Assembly: GCF_024198255.1 (NCBI RefSeq)
Contig: NZ_JAJVKW010000013.1
Location: forward strand, 1-64,000
Reading direction: 5' to 3'
DNA: 64,000 nt
Origin: Myxococcus guangdongensis
Lineage (GTDB): Bacteria; Myxococcota; Myxococcia; Myxococcales; Myxococcaceae
The notes below the pieces were generated by a model. That model had not been told where the DNA came from. It worked only from the letters and a program-made list of their open reading frames with translations, and did no database searches. This document shows positions 23,921-33,304 of the stretch, piece after piece (position 1 is the stretch's first letter; each line of letters starts with the position of its first letter). A program made the position numbers and the translations under genes.

Positions 23921-25852
23921 ATGGCGGCACGTCTGATTCGAAGCGGTCTCGTCGCGATGTGTTTCGTATTTGCCGGCAGTCCACCGGCGGCAGCGCAATC
24001 GGACCTGCTCGGCAGCAAGCGTGGCGGGCACTACTGGTTCGAGTTCTGTTCGGGCAAGTCGGATGCGACGCTCCTACCGGCGGATCCACGCTCCCTCGTG
24101 ACGCCGACGTCGAACAAGCACGTCGTCTTCAACGTGGGGTGGAACTCGTGCATGAACCGCACGCCGCAGACGTGTGGCGAGCTGCGGTCGGTCAACGCGG
24201 CGGGAGGGCGACTGCTCGGCGGAAACGGAGACCCGGATGCCGGCTGGGAGTTCAGCGGCCATTCCGCCTGGAGCCTCTGGTCGATGCCGGCGTCCCAATA
24301 CAACGCGCTGTGGCTGAGGTGGGGCCTGCCGTTCCGCCCCTCCGACTTCGACAACCTCGTCGCCGAGCGTTACGGCGTCCCGCTCGGTCAGCAGCGCAAT
24401 CCGTATCCCCTCCCGTTCGAGGATCCAAACCGCACGAACGGTGGCTCCGGCCAGTTGCCGATGGCCTTGACGCAGACACGCAACGCCGACGGCTCGTGGA
24501 GCGGACAGATTGGCGTCACGTGTTCGGTCTGTCACAGCGGCCAGATTGGCAAGCCGAGCGACGGCGCGGGCCTGGGGGCGTTGCACGGGACCAACGGCCT
24601 CACCGACGCGACCCTGTTCCTGGGCGAGCTCGGAGGCCTCAACCCCGCCTTCACCATCGCCTCCCTGAACCGCATCCGAGGCACGGGCAACATCACCAAC
24701 TTCCAGCTCTTCGCCCTGCTCACCATCTTCGACCCCGATGGGACGATTCCCGGCGTCATCCTCAATCCGAGCATCTGGGCGGCCGGCTCGACGGGCACGG
24801 AGGACCCACCGAACTGGTGGAACCTCGGGCACCGGCCGGTGAAGTTCTACGACGCCGGGATGAGCAGCGACGCCACGCGCATCGAGCTGTCGTGGTACAT
24901 GCCGGGCGCCGCGTTGCCCACCTACCAGGGCGGCTACGAGTGGATCCTCGAGAACGAGTACCAGGCGAACACCTGGATGCTCGGCCTGAAGTCGCCGGCC
25001 TACCCGCTGCCGGTCAACGCGACGCTCGCGCAGCAGGGGTCGGTCCTGTTCCACACGCTCGACCTGTGGGCCACGAACCGCAACAACCCGGTCGCGAAGC
25101 CGCAGCAGGCCGGCAACGGCTCATGCGCGAGCTGCCATGGCGCCTACGCGCCACGCTACGTGAACGACCCCAGCTTCCTCGCCACGCCCCTGTTCGAGGG
25201 CATGGCCGCCAACGTCACGCCCATCCACATCATCGACACCGATGACGCCCGGATGCACGCCAACGACGGCGCCGTCGAGACCCAGGCCAAGTACAGCTTC
25301 TACGGGTACAACGGTCAGGAGGGCTGCGCCGAGAAGTACAACATGATCGGCTACCTCGCGCAGCCGCTCTACGGTATCTGGGCGTCCGGTCCCTACTTCC
25401 ACAACGGCTCGGTGCCCGACCTCTGGAGCCTGCTCAAGTCGTCGGAGCGCCCGCGCATCTGGCGCCGCAAGTCGAAGCCGTCGCGGTTCGGCGTCGTGAT
25501 GGGCTTCGAGACCGACCTCACGAAGGGCTATGACCAGACCAAGGTCGGGTGGAAGTACGACTCGATTCCGTGCAGCTACCTGACCTTCTCGCCGTTCAAC
25601 CACTGCAACCCGTGGGACCCGAACGAGACGCCGCTCATCGAGGGTGGGCTGTCGCTGCTGTATGGCAACGGCGCGCTGGCCTGGAACCTCCTCGGCAGCA
25701 TCGTGGCCCCGACCTTCTCGAACTCGGACATCGAGGACCGGAAGATCTACAACACCCGGATGTTCAGCCAGTCGAACTCGGGCCACACGTTCACCGACGT
25801 GCTGACCGACGCGGAGCGCACCGCGCTCATCGAGTACATGAAGACGCTGTGA
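23921..25852 (+). CDS. exported di-haem c-type cytochrome, RoxA/RoxB-like rubber oxygenase family
   Basis: A 643-residue protein with a signal peptide (GLVAMCFVFAGSPPAAAQ) and two c-type haem motifs, CSVCH at 201-205 and CASCH at 402-406. The number, spacing and size match, from memory, rubber oxygenases RoxA (CSACH and CASCH about 200 residues apart) and RoxB, which cleave poly(cis-1,4-isoprene) outside the cell and have relatives in Corallococcus, M. fulvus and Haliangium. A Trp-rich stretch (PPNWWNLGHRPVKFYDAGMS) lies between the haems, where RoxA has functional aromatic residues. Strong ribosome site GGAGGAGGG. Alternative: a related MauG-like di-haem enzyme with another substrate. Divergent TetR control is likely. 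Confidence 0.65.
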   Translation: MAARLIRSGLVAMCFVFAGSPPAAAQSDLLGSKRGGHYWFEFCSGKSDATLLPADPRSLVTPTSNKHVVFNVGWNSCMNRTPQTCGELRSVNAAGGRLLGGNGDPDAGWEFSGHSAWSLWSMPASQYNALWLRWGLPFRPSDFDNLVAERYGVPLGQQRNPYPLPFEDPNRTNGGSGQLPMALTQTRNADGSWSGQIGVTCSVCHSGQIGKPSDGAGLGALHGTNGLTDATLFLGELGGLNPAFTIASLNRIRGTGNITNFQLFALLTIFDPDGTIPGVILNPSIWAAGSTGTEDPPNWWNLGHRPVKFYDAGMSSDATRIELSWYMPGAALPTYQGGYEWILENEYQANTWMLGLKSPAYPLPVNATLAQQGSVLFHTLDLWATNRNNPVAKPQQAGNGSCASCHGAYAPRYVNDPSFLATPLFEGMAANVTPIHIIDTDDARMHANDGAVETQAKYSFYGYNGQEGCAEKYNMIGYLAQPLYGIWASGPYFHNGSVPDLWSLLKSSERPRIWRRKSKPSRFGVVMGFETDLTKGYDQTKVGWKYDSIPCSYLTFSPFNHCNPWDPNETPLIEGGLSLLYGNGALAWNLLGSIVAPTFSNSDIEDRKIYNTRMFSQSNSGHTFTDVLTDAERTALIEYMKTL

Positions 25853-25862
25853 GCCCTCCGCT

Positions 25863-25894
25863 GGAGCGTGGCGGGGATTCGCTCGCCACGCTCC
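25863..25894 (+). terminator. 11-base-pair hairpin terminator
   Basis: GGAGCGTGGCG (25863-25873) and CGCCACGCTCC (25884-25894) form a perfect stem with a ten-base loop, just after the di-haem oxygenase stop and before the convergent NAD(P)-binding gene. Confidence 0.7.
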
Positions 25895-25929
25895 GGCGCG
25901 CTCCATCGGCGTGGGTGACGACTCCACCC

Positions 25930-26756
25930 AAGTCGCTCACCAGGTGATCAACGGAGAGCGATGGAGCCACGTATCGCCTCGCACCTGATCCAGGACGAAC
26001 CTGGCGACAGCGGCTCGCGAGATGGTTCCTCCCTGGAAGCTGGAGAGGTCCGTGAGCGCGCGGACCGTGCGTCGCTCCGACTTGTCGTTGAGGATGGACG
26101 GGCGAACGAGCACCCAGTCGAGCCCACTCTCCCGGACGATGGCCTCCTGCCGGTCCTTGTCTGCGTACACCTTGAGCAGGAGCAGCGGGAAGAGCAGGTG
26201 GTCGAAGACGAAGCCGCCGTGCCCCACACTCTCACCGGCGCCCATCCCCGTGATGCTGACCAGCCGTGAGACGTGCTCGGCCTTCATCGCGCTCACGAGC
26301 GCGCGCGTCGCGGCCGAGAGCAAGGTGACCTCGCGGAAGGGGTTGGCGGGTGTGCCGAGCGCGCTGATGACGGCGTCACGACCCTCGAGCGCCTGACGAA
26401 GGGCCTCCTCGCCGCGGGCGTCTCCGACGATGAGCTTCGCCCCCGCGAGGTCGCTCGCCTTCGCGGCGGAGCGCACGAGCACGCAGACATCGTACCCTCG
26501 TGACACCGCCTCGCGGACGATCAGGCGGCCGGTGCCACCGGTCGCGCCAAGGACCAGGAGCCTGGGCTGCGCGGACTGGCGGGTGTTGGTTTCAGAAGCT
26601 TGCATGGTTGTGACCTCGAGAGGGTGGGACGCCTCCTCAGAAGCCGCCCCGAGTTGGTGGTGCTGTTCAGAGCCGGCCTTCGGCGAGCAGCTCGCGTGTC
26701 CGCTTCAGCGTCGACAGCAAGGCGCTCTTGTAGCCCTTGTCGCCGCCCATCCATTC
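25930..26756 (-). repeat. direct repeat copy 1 (of two), about 0.83 kb
   Basis: This segment and 33929-34755 are homologous and in the same orientation. Both contain a 222-codon NAD(P)-binding gene, the same roughly 61-base spacer and the last 27 codons of a DUF1857-like gene. Similarity ends at about 26757, where copy 1 switches to an NmrA-like sequence. The spacer is nearly identical, while the coding parts differ at roughly 35 residues by eye. Confidence 0.8.
25937..26605 (-). CDS. NAD(P)H-binding SDR/NmrA-like protein, copy 1
   Basis: A 222-residue atypical short-chain dehydrogenase. The Rossmann motif LVLGATGGTGRLIVREAVSR follows a short polar N-terminus. DAVISALGTP, SRLVSITGMGAG and DWVLVRPSIL are characteristic of the NAD(P)H-binding (NAD_binding_10) family. 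There is no catalytic YxxxK in canonical form, so a redox-sensing or flavin-reductase-like role is possible. It is about 84% identical by eye to the copy at 33936-34604. Here its upstream partner gene is reduced to a chimeric relic, so it has probably lost its original operon context. Confidence 0.8.
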   Translation of the reverse strand: MQASETNTRQSAQPRLLVLGATGGTGRLIVREAVSRGYDVCVLVRSAAKASDLAGAKLIVGDARGEEALRQALEGRDAVISALGTPANPFREVTLLSAATRALVSAMKAEHVSRLVSITGMGAGESVGHGGFVFDHLLFPLLLLKVYADKDRQEAIVRESGLDWVLVRPSILNDKSERRTVRALTDLSSFQGGTISRAAVARFVLDQVRGDTWLHRSPLITW

Positions 26757-27064
26757 GTCCTTGATGGTGACATCGTTATTCATGAAGTAGGCGTGGCGCA
26801 GGAGGGTGGCACCAAACCCCATCTGCTCCATCATGAGTTCGACGGCGACCCTGCCCGCAGAGTGCGGCACGTTCACGTAGCGGCCTTGTGAATCACCGAG
26901 AGGTAGACGATTCGCAGGGTGCCCGCCTTGCGAGCGAGGTTGAACGCGATGAGTGCCTGCGTGAGTTCATCTGGCACCACAGCGCTGAGCAGGCCGAGCG
27001 TGGAGACACCCGAGAGGGCGCTCCGCAGCGAGTCGATGTCGAGCAGGTCTCCCCCGCCCAACGG
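26667..27064 (-). pseudogene. chimeric relic: NmrA-like reductase fused to DUF1857 tail
   Basis: Leftward from about 27064 one frame reads GGGDLLDIDSLRSALSGV and VVPDELTQALIAFNLARKAG. A shift near 26876 continues in another frame as YVNVPHSAG and VELMMEQMGFGATLLRHAYF, all typical of NmrA-like NAD(P)-binding proteins but lacking the Rossmann start. At about 26757 this joins GGDKGYKSALLSTLKRTREL, the C-terminal end of the DUF1857-like protein intact at 34666-35139. It is therefore a frameshifted, truncated gene fused to a foreign tail at a recombination point. Confidence 0.75.
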
Positions 27065-27458
27065 TGACGCCTGTCGGAAAGCGAGCCTTGGCGGGGTCCC
27101 GGACAAGGGTCCTAACATCGACGCCAGCACACCCATAACTGCAGTGTGCTCAGCCTCAATCGTCACAGCATGGAGAGCTCCTTCTGCGTCGGCCCGCTCG
27201 CCTCGATTTTCTCGGCAACATGAAATCACTTTTGCGTCTCAACTGGCTTCGACATTCCGACTAGGGTCCACCACGACTACTACCCCGGACATGATCCCCC
27301 GCCACGTCGCTCGGCAGGACGGTTACAGCCAAACGAGTTCGTTGGCCACCTTGCCCTGGCTGGGCGAAAACCATCCGCCGCACTTGGCCGCGGCACTACG
27401 TCTCCTGCCTCCCGGCACAGCCGCAGGACGCAGCTGACCGTCACATGTCTAAGAACCT

Positions 27459-28262
27459 CTAACAAAAGTCAGGATAGAGGCGACGAAGGAGCATGCGGAA
27501 ACAGCTCAGGACAAGGAATCCGTAATAAACGTCGTCCGTGCGCTCATCTCGAACACGGAGACAGCGGAGCTGATTCTTCCAGGCAAAAGTGCGCTCCACC
27601 CCAGCGGAAACGACCCAGACACTCGTTGGATTCGCTCCTCGGCCTCGCGATGCGAGGAGAGATGCCGCGCAGCCGGAGGCGCCATCGGATCTGCGTGGAG
27701 GCATACGCCTTGTCGCCGTGAAGCGTCCTGGGACATCTCTGTCGCTGACCCGAGGGCATCTTCACCCGCGGTACGGAGTCGACGAGTGGGAAGAGTTCGT
27801 GCCTGTCGTGCACGCTAGCGGCCGTCACGGACTCGGTAAGCGGCAAGCCCTGGACGTCTACGAGAAGATGATACTGGCTACCCGCCTTCGCTCTATCCGT
27901 CGGATTTGGGCCCGTGGGGGCCTCCTTTTTGACGCCCTGACGGAGGAAGAGTCGATGCTGGCCCGAGAGAAGTCTACCTTGCCATGTAGGCCCAGTTCGT
28001 CCAGCAGACGAACTTGAAGTTCTTCCCACACTCTGGCCCGCGTCCACTCCCCAAGGCGGCGTCAGGCTGCCATGCCACACAATCCGAACTGCTTGCGGGG
28101 CAACATCTCCCACGGGATGCCGCTCTTGAGACCGAAGACGATGGCATCCAAGGCGGCCCGGTGGACCGCTCGTGGACGCCCCATCCTCCTCTTGGAACGA
28201 AGCGGAGGCAGCAAGGGCGCTACGCGCTGCCATAATGCATCAGGGACGAGTTCACGAGCCAT
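27459..28262 (-). mobile_element. IS5-type transposase, inactivated by frameshifts
   Basis: A leftward DDE transposase split over at least three frames. It begins MARELVPDALWQRVAPLLPP (start about 28262), continues KSGIPWEMLPRKQFGLCGM, then GPNPTDRAKAGSQYHLLVD and LPLTESVTAASVHDRHELFP in a second frame, HGDKAYAS, and ends in a third with AGVERTFAWKNQLRCLRVRD and the terminal LRRLYPDFC. The length matches one complete IS5/IS427-type transposase with at least two frameshifts. A programmed shift between the first two parts is possible in this group, but the later one is lesion-like. Terminal inverted repeats were not found with confidence. Confidence 0.8.
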
Positions 28263-28474
28263 CCTCTCAACCTGCGGATGGCCCTTGCAAACAACCAGCC
28301 CAGCCTTGGCCTTTGTTTGGGGCTGTAATTTCCAGCAGTGGAAACCCGCACATACGACAGGCATTCGTCATGGACGGTCCCTACAATGGAGCCCGTCGCA
28401 ACTCCTCCAGAACCAGACATTATTCGCTCATCCCAGAGAGCAAGTCTCGACGATCGCGTCAAGCAAGCCCTGCG

Positions 28475-30340
28475 CTAAAACCCTTCATCCACAGCCGAAC
28501 AGCCGCCATCCAAAGACAAGCACTCAGACTGCGGCGCCACACTACGCCGCAGCGTCAAGTCAAGATCAAAGTCATCCCAGAAGAGTCGACCTGTATCGAG
28601 CCAACGAAGCGAGGTAGTCATCTTACCGTCCAATCGCAGGGTCCACGTCTGACCATCTCGGGCAACAACCTCGTAAGACATACTCTGACTATTCGAACCA
28701 TGCCTGAGCTCAATCTGGCGGCTACGAAAATGCACTTGAACTTCGCGCCCCTCTGACTCGTGATGCCAGACGCCCTCCAAATGGCGAGCCGCATCCCATC
28801 CAGAGTCTGCGTCGAGGCCTGCAAGTGCTTGTCGAATATCTTTTCGCACGGACTCTCCCGTTCCAGAGGCAAAAATGGAGTGTCGCAAGGGAAGGACATG
28901 CGCCAAGCAGTGAACGGCTCCTTGCGCCTCCGCTGCCGCCGTGGCCTCTACGTACGCAAACTCTGTCCCGAAGCCATAGGTCTTCTCGATGATCTTGCGC
29001 GCCTCTCGCTGGACATCGAGTAGATAGTCCGAGTACCGAGGGAGCACGACACTACGGTTTCCTTCAGGTGTCACGCGGACAAGAGCATTGAGCACCGTGG
29101 GATAGTATAAGCCATGCTCACCCTCACGAGGGAAAAGCGCCGGAACGCGAACCACTTCGTAGCCTCGACTGCGGAGGGTTACTTCGTTCTGGTGCATGGC
29201 AACTGATGCCTCGACAATTAGCGCCCGCATGACGTCGCCGAGTTGGCCCCAATGTGGTCGTAAAACTTCCACATCGGGGTCAAACCACGACAAAAACACC
29301 TTTCTGCCAGGCCCAGGAAGAGCAAACATATCAACATGCTTAATGACGGGCCCAGGCAGCGGATGCAGAAAGAGCGTTTCCTTGCACTGATAGATGTCGC
29401 GGAGCGCACGGTCCAGATCTCCAGCGCCGCGAGCATTCACTGCAACAAGATCGGATGTGGTGAGGCAGCGCCCATCAAACAATCGAACAAGATTTCCACC
29501 ATCGAGGCGATAGTCGACTGAAATCACCTCACGTGGCGGGATAGCATATGCTGCAAATGCTATCTCAGCGGACGACTGATCATCAACATCTCGACGAAAC
29601 GCAGCCTTATCCGCCAGAGCATCTGCATATTCACCTAAAAGCCCAAGTAGGTTTCTGCCATTTTCCTCATTCTCATGCTGTTGCTGGCGCAAGGCTGCAC
29701 GAATTCTCCCAATGAATATATTCCGAGCTGTCTCTTCATCCAGATCCACTTCGCTAGATTCAGACGCTTGATGATTCGGCTCGCCATCATCCACACCATC
29801 GAGTTCGTCGGCTGCCACAGCATCATCGCTCGAGGAGCGCAGCTTAGCCGACATTAATGCCTCAGCGAGTTCCAGTCGCATCTTATTGGCAGTGGCCCGC
29901 TTCGCGGTGAGCTGCCGCTCAAGGCGTATGTCATCATAGCGAGCATCCAGAATGATCAGTGAGTCAGCGCTGGTAGCAACATGCGGCCCATAGTCTCGAA
30001 CCCATGGCCCCTCATGTCGAACAAAAGCAATCCGGATGGTCTCGTTCTCCAAAAAATCACACAAACCCTTCAGGCGAGCACACTCGCGGTGGAGCTGGAA
30101 TTTGCCCTCCTGATCCGTGACCAAGAGGAGCACAGGGCCATGGCGTGCTGCTTGAACCGCTATGTTCAATTGGATGAACCGCACCTTTGACGCAGAGTCC
30201 GACTCCCCCAGAGCAAGCACGACGACGCCTGGAGCTTGATGCTCATCAAACACCGACAACACATGACTGCGATAAGAGCCACAACCCGCAAACAGAAACC
30301 CTAGCCACGAGAGAAAGAGAACTTCCTGCGCGCGTTTCAT
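28475..30340 (-). CDS. lipoprotein of the guanidino-group-modifying (agmatine/peptidylarginine deiminase-like) superfamily
   Basis: A 621-residue protein with a lipobox (GFLFAGC, Cys20). Catalytic landmarks of PAD_porph/agmatine deiminases are present in order: GPWVRDYGP (112-119), DGGN (280-283), KHVDMF with His335 and Asp337, and GAVHCLAH with Cys478. The Cys-His-acid machinery for hydrolysing a guanidino group is thus retained. Unusual are an acidic insert (about 165-265), a beta-rich C-terminal addition (about 520-600) and lipid anchoring. The start overlaps the stop of the upstream metallophosphoesterase gene (ATGA). Base composition is near 50% GC by hand count of sample lines, far below neighbours, pointing to transfer. 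Substrate unknown. Confidence 0.7.
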   Translation of the reverse strand: MKRAQEVLFLSWLGFLFAGCGSYRSHVLSVFDEHQAPGVVVLALGESDSASKVRFIQLNIAVQAARHGPVLLLVTDQEGKFQLHRECARLKGLCDFLENETIRIAFVRHEGPWVRDYGPHVATSADSLIILDARYDDIRLERQLTAKRATANKMRLELAEALMSAKLRSSSDDAVAADELDGVDDGEPNHQASESSEVDLDEETARNIFIGRIRAALRQQQHENEENGRNLLGLLGEYADALADKAAFRRDVDDQSSAEIAFAAYAIPPREVISVDYRLDGGNLVRLFDGRCLTTSDLVAVNARGAGDLDRALRDIYQCKETLFLHPLPGPVIKHVDMFALPGPGRKVFLSWFDPDVEVLRPHWGQLGDVMRALIVEASVAMHQNEVTLRSRGYEVVRVPALFPREGEHGLYYPTVLNALVRVTPEGNRSVVLPRYSDYLLDVQREARKIIEKTYGFGTEFAYVEATAAAEAQGAVHCLAHVLPLRHSIFASGTGESVRKDIRQALAGLDADSGWDAARHLEGVWHHESEGREVQVHFRSRQIELRHGSNSQSMSYEVVARDGQTWTLRLDGKMTTSLRWLDTGRLFWDDFDLDLTLRRSVAPQSECLSLDGGCSAVDEGF

Positions 30341-32034
30341 TTCTGCTGCACTTTCTGCTCACGCCCAATATACATCAACGCATGAGCGATTACCTTCTTG
30401 ATCTCACCATTGCGCTCCGTTTCATAGAGCTGCCCGAGGCGCTGGGCACTTTCAATGGACCGTAACATGCCCAGTGCGAGAACACTGTAGCAGCGAACCT
30501 CGCCTACTTCGGTCACATTCTCTGCCGCACCAAGCAGAGAAGCCGCAGCTGCTTGCACTCTATTCATTCCAAGCTGAAAAGCGGCAAAATGCCTAGCCAC
30601 TTCATATACCCTACGGGATGTGAGCCAAGAGACAAGAGTAGATTGAAAACACTCGCGCTTTTCGTTCGGGAGCTCGGCGGCGAGCTGCGCAAGATATTGA
30701 TGGACCGGGTAGACATACGGACGGCGCCTACACGACTCCGCGTCATTCCTGAGTATACGCTGCAGCAGATATCGCGCAACAAGATAGGCCTCATGTCTAG
30801 CCAAAGGAAGAGCAGGGAGCGAGACATCATTGTATCGCTCAAACTCCTCAGCAGCATGCTGATCCAACTCATGCTCGGAGCATGTATTTAGGTAGTCGAG
30901 TGTCTCGTCGGCCAGCGAAAGAGGATGAACACGCATCGTCTCCATGAGACTTGGATCAAGGTGCTCGTGCCATTCCACGGCTATTCGCTGAATGGCGTCA
31001 ACTATAGAAGACCGACTACTAGGCGTTTGCAGGTCGACACCGAGCCAGTTTTGGAGCACCTGGGGGAGATGGCCTCGAAGCACCACCGCATCCCCCTCTC
31101 GAGGCACGTCTCTTGGGACAGGGGCGTCGGCAAAGGTCCCGTGTTCGCCGCTCCACTGCCGCCGATAGAGCCTTAGGCCCCAGCTGCCGAGCTGCCCCCA
31201 ATAATAGGTGTGACTCGTGAAGTTACCGTGGGTATGGCCAGCCCCCGCATTAAGCTGAAGTACGCCTCCTAGGCCAGCCGACATAGATGCCTGCAGCGCC
31301 TGTTTGTGCGTGTGGCCGCATAGAATGATGTGCGGTCGAGGGCGGAGCATCTGCAGTTCCACTTCACCATCGATTAGCCATTCAGGGGGATGATGCTGAA
31401 GCACTAGCAGCAGAGCATTCTTTGGCACGCCGTCAAGCGCTGAATTGAGCTGCACTCGACCCAAGGCGAGATTCTCCGGGGCGTCGGAATCGTCAAACGA
31501 AAGCAGCGCACTATTGAACCCCACAGCGACAACCGGCTGATCAAAACTTCTGCAACGCACATGGCTAACCCAGCTCAATGGAAGCTCTTGTTCTTTTAGG
31601 CCTTTGAATTGCACGTAATGCCGAAACTTGGTCGCAAGCTGAAGCAATGCATCTGGCTGTGACAGTGCATCGTCGAGCCTTTCCGTATTACTCCGCAGAC
31701 TCGAGTGAAGAGTCTCCATCACGAAGTTTCGGTGCACAGTCGTGCGATCGAGATCGTGGTTTCCAGGGACGACCAGCATTTGGCTAGGTGCAATGCGCAG
31801 CACTTCCAGGAGCTTCGTAAGCCACTTGTTCGCTAGGTTGTAGTCCTCTTCCTGCCCTGCAAAGGCAACGTCACCCGTCACTATGAGCAAGTCAGGTGGG
31901 CCAAGGACATCTCGTTGTGCCGCCGCGTCAGCAATGAGTTCGCGTGTGACGGCAACGTGATTCGCAGCATCGCGCCCTCGACCTGCACGAAAGTGCAGAT
32001 CGGAGACGTGCATCCACGTGAGCCCGTCGGCCAT
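30337..32034 (-). CDS. calcineurin-like metallophosphoesterase with helical C-terminal domain
   Basis: A 565-residue protein with every metal-binding motif of the family: DLH (12-14), GDVAFAG (54-60), GNHD (91-94), QHHPPEW (213-219) and GHTH (240-243). The remaining 300 residues are helical. The end (EVRCYSVLALGMLRSIESAQ, KKVIAHALMYIG) resembles HEAT/PBS-lyase repeats that bind partners. There is no signal peptide, so it is cytoplasmic. It should hydrolyse a phosphoester, possibly a nucleotide or nucleic acid. GGGGGTAAG precedes the ATG. It is coupled to the lipoprotein deiminase-like gene and shares its low GC content. I do not know this gene pair as a described system. Confidence 0.8.
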   Translation of the reverse strand: MADGLTWMHVSDLHFRAGRGRDAANHVAVTRELIADAAAQRDVLGPPDLLIVTGDVAFAGQEEDYNLANKWLTKLLEVLRIAPSQMLVVPGNHDLDRTTVHRNFVMETLHSSLRSNTERLDDALSQPDALLQLATKFRHYVQFKGLKEQELPLSWVSHVRCRSFDQPVVAVGFNSALLSFDDSDAPENLALGRVQLNSALDGVPKNALLLVLQHHPPEWLIDGEVELQMLRPRPHIILCGHTHKQALQASMSAGLGGVLQLNAGAGHTHGNFTSHTYYWGQLGSWGLRLYRRQWSGEHGTFADAPVPRDVPREGDAVVLRGHLPQVLQNWLGVDLQTPSSRSSIVDAIQRIAVEWHEHLDPSLMETMRVHPLSLADETLDYLNTCSEHELDQHAAEEFERYNDVSLPALPLARHEAYLVARYLLQRILRNDAESCRRRPYVYPVHQYLAQLAAELPNEKRECFQSTLVSWLTSRRVYEVARHFAAFQLGMNRVQAAAASLLGAAENVTEVGEVRCYSVLALGMLRSIESAQRLGQLYETERNGEIKKVIAHALMYIGREQKVQQK

Positions 32035-32136
32035 GGCTTACCCCCGAGGCGTCGTCGCGCCGGCTATCGTCGGCGTGCACTGACGGGATGTTCTGCTGCG
32101 CGTACGTTCTGCGCGATAGCACTACAAACCAACCGT

Positions 32137-32310
32137 TCAATAGACAACAAGCGAAAGAGCGAGAGATTCGATGCCTCCTCTGGGCAGGCGAACCGAGTTG
32201 GTCACCTCTCCCAGGAAGCTCCACAGGCTTGATAGGACTCGGAGCAGGGCCTTCCGCACCTGGGTATCTGACATGCCCAGGTCTTTTCGGACCACGTGAA
32301 GATTGAGAAG
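32137..32310 (-). other. short open frame resembling a DNA-binding helix, possible relic
   Basis: A leftward frame reads VVRKDLGMSDTQVRKALLRV and then LSSLWSFLGEVTNSVRLP before a TGA at 32137. The amphipathic, HTH-like composition suggests the end of a degraded regulator or sigma factor between the metallophosphoesterase and the IS3 remnant. There is no start or ribosome site. This is a weak call. Confidence 0.2.
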
Positions 32311-32344
32311 ATGCCGTCTTCAGGGACAACAGAGGCAGGCGGTG

Positions 32345-33119
32345 AAGAAGAGTCGGTTCAGCGAAGAGCAGATGGTCGCGATTCTGCGCGAAGCGGAGCG
32401 GTCGTCCGTGCCGGAGACCGCGAAGAAGCACGGGGTGAGTGAGCCGACGCCCTACGCGTGGCGCAAGCGCTTCGGCGGCATGGACGCCAACGACACGAAG
32501 CGGCTGAAGCAGTTGGAGGCGGAGAATGCTCGACTGAAGAAGCTGCTGGCTGAACGGGACTTGGACATCGAGGTGCAGCCCCCGTCCGCGTCCTGCAGCG
32601 GGACCCAACCAGGTGTGGGCCTACGACGTCGTCTTCGACGGCTGTGCCAACAGGCAGCAGCTCAAGTGCCTCACCGTGGTGGACGAGTGGACACGTGAAT
32701 GTCTCGCCATCGACGTCGCCGGCGCCATCCGCTCCAGACGGGTCGTGGAGGTGCTGTCGAAGCTGGTGAGCCAGCGAGGGGCGCTGCGGCACCTGCGCAG
32801 CGACAACGGGCCGGAGTTCGTCTCGTCGGACATCCTGCGGTGGGCCGAGGAGGCAGGCATCGAACTGGCCCACATCGCACCCGGCAAGCCCTGGCAGAAC
32901 GGCACCGATGAGAGCTTCAACGGGCGCTTGCGCGACGAGTGCCACAGCATGGAGTGGTTTCGCTCTCGCGGTGACGCGAAAGCAGTCATCGAGACGTGGC
33001 GACAGCACTACAACCAGGTCCGTCCTCACTCGAGCATGGGCTACCTCACCCCTCTGGAATCTAGACGGCAGTGCGAAGCAGTGGTACCCAACCCCTCCCG
33101 GTCGGCTCGTCTCTCGTAA
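32345..33119 (+). mobile_element. IS3-family element with internal deletion
   Basis: OrfA begins at GTG 32345 (KKSRFSEEQMVAILREAERS, HTH VPETAKKHGVSEPTPYAWRK, leucine zipper LKQLEAENARLKKLLAERDL) but stops matching after ERDLDIEV. OrfB resumes immediately at NQVWAYDVVFDG and runs through the rve integrase core: VVDEWTREC (first Asp), LRSDNGPEF (second Asp), TDESFNGRLRDEC (Glu), HSSMGYLTP. The end of OrfA and the first 100 or so residues of OrfB, including its HTH_21 region, are missing, so the element is defective. It resembles the IS407 group of IS3. Confidence 0.85.
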
Positions 33120-33304
33120 TCAGTGGTCCGAAGGCTCCAGACAGGTCATATCCGCCCGACAGCGGGCGTTCTGTGGGCACACCACTTCCTCTACAAGCCG
33201 GTCGCCGTGTCGATCCGGAGTGACTGGAGCTACACCGGTCTCTTTGAGACCCAGTGGTGTAGCCCTCATTTCACTCGGACAGGTCGCTAACGCATAGGAC
33301 TAGC

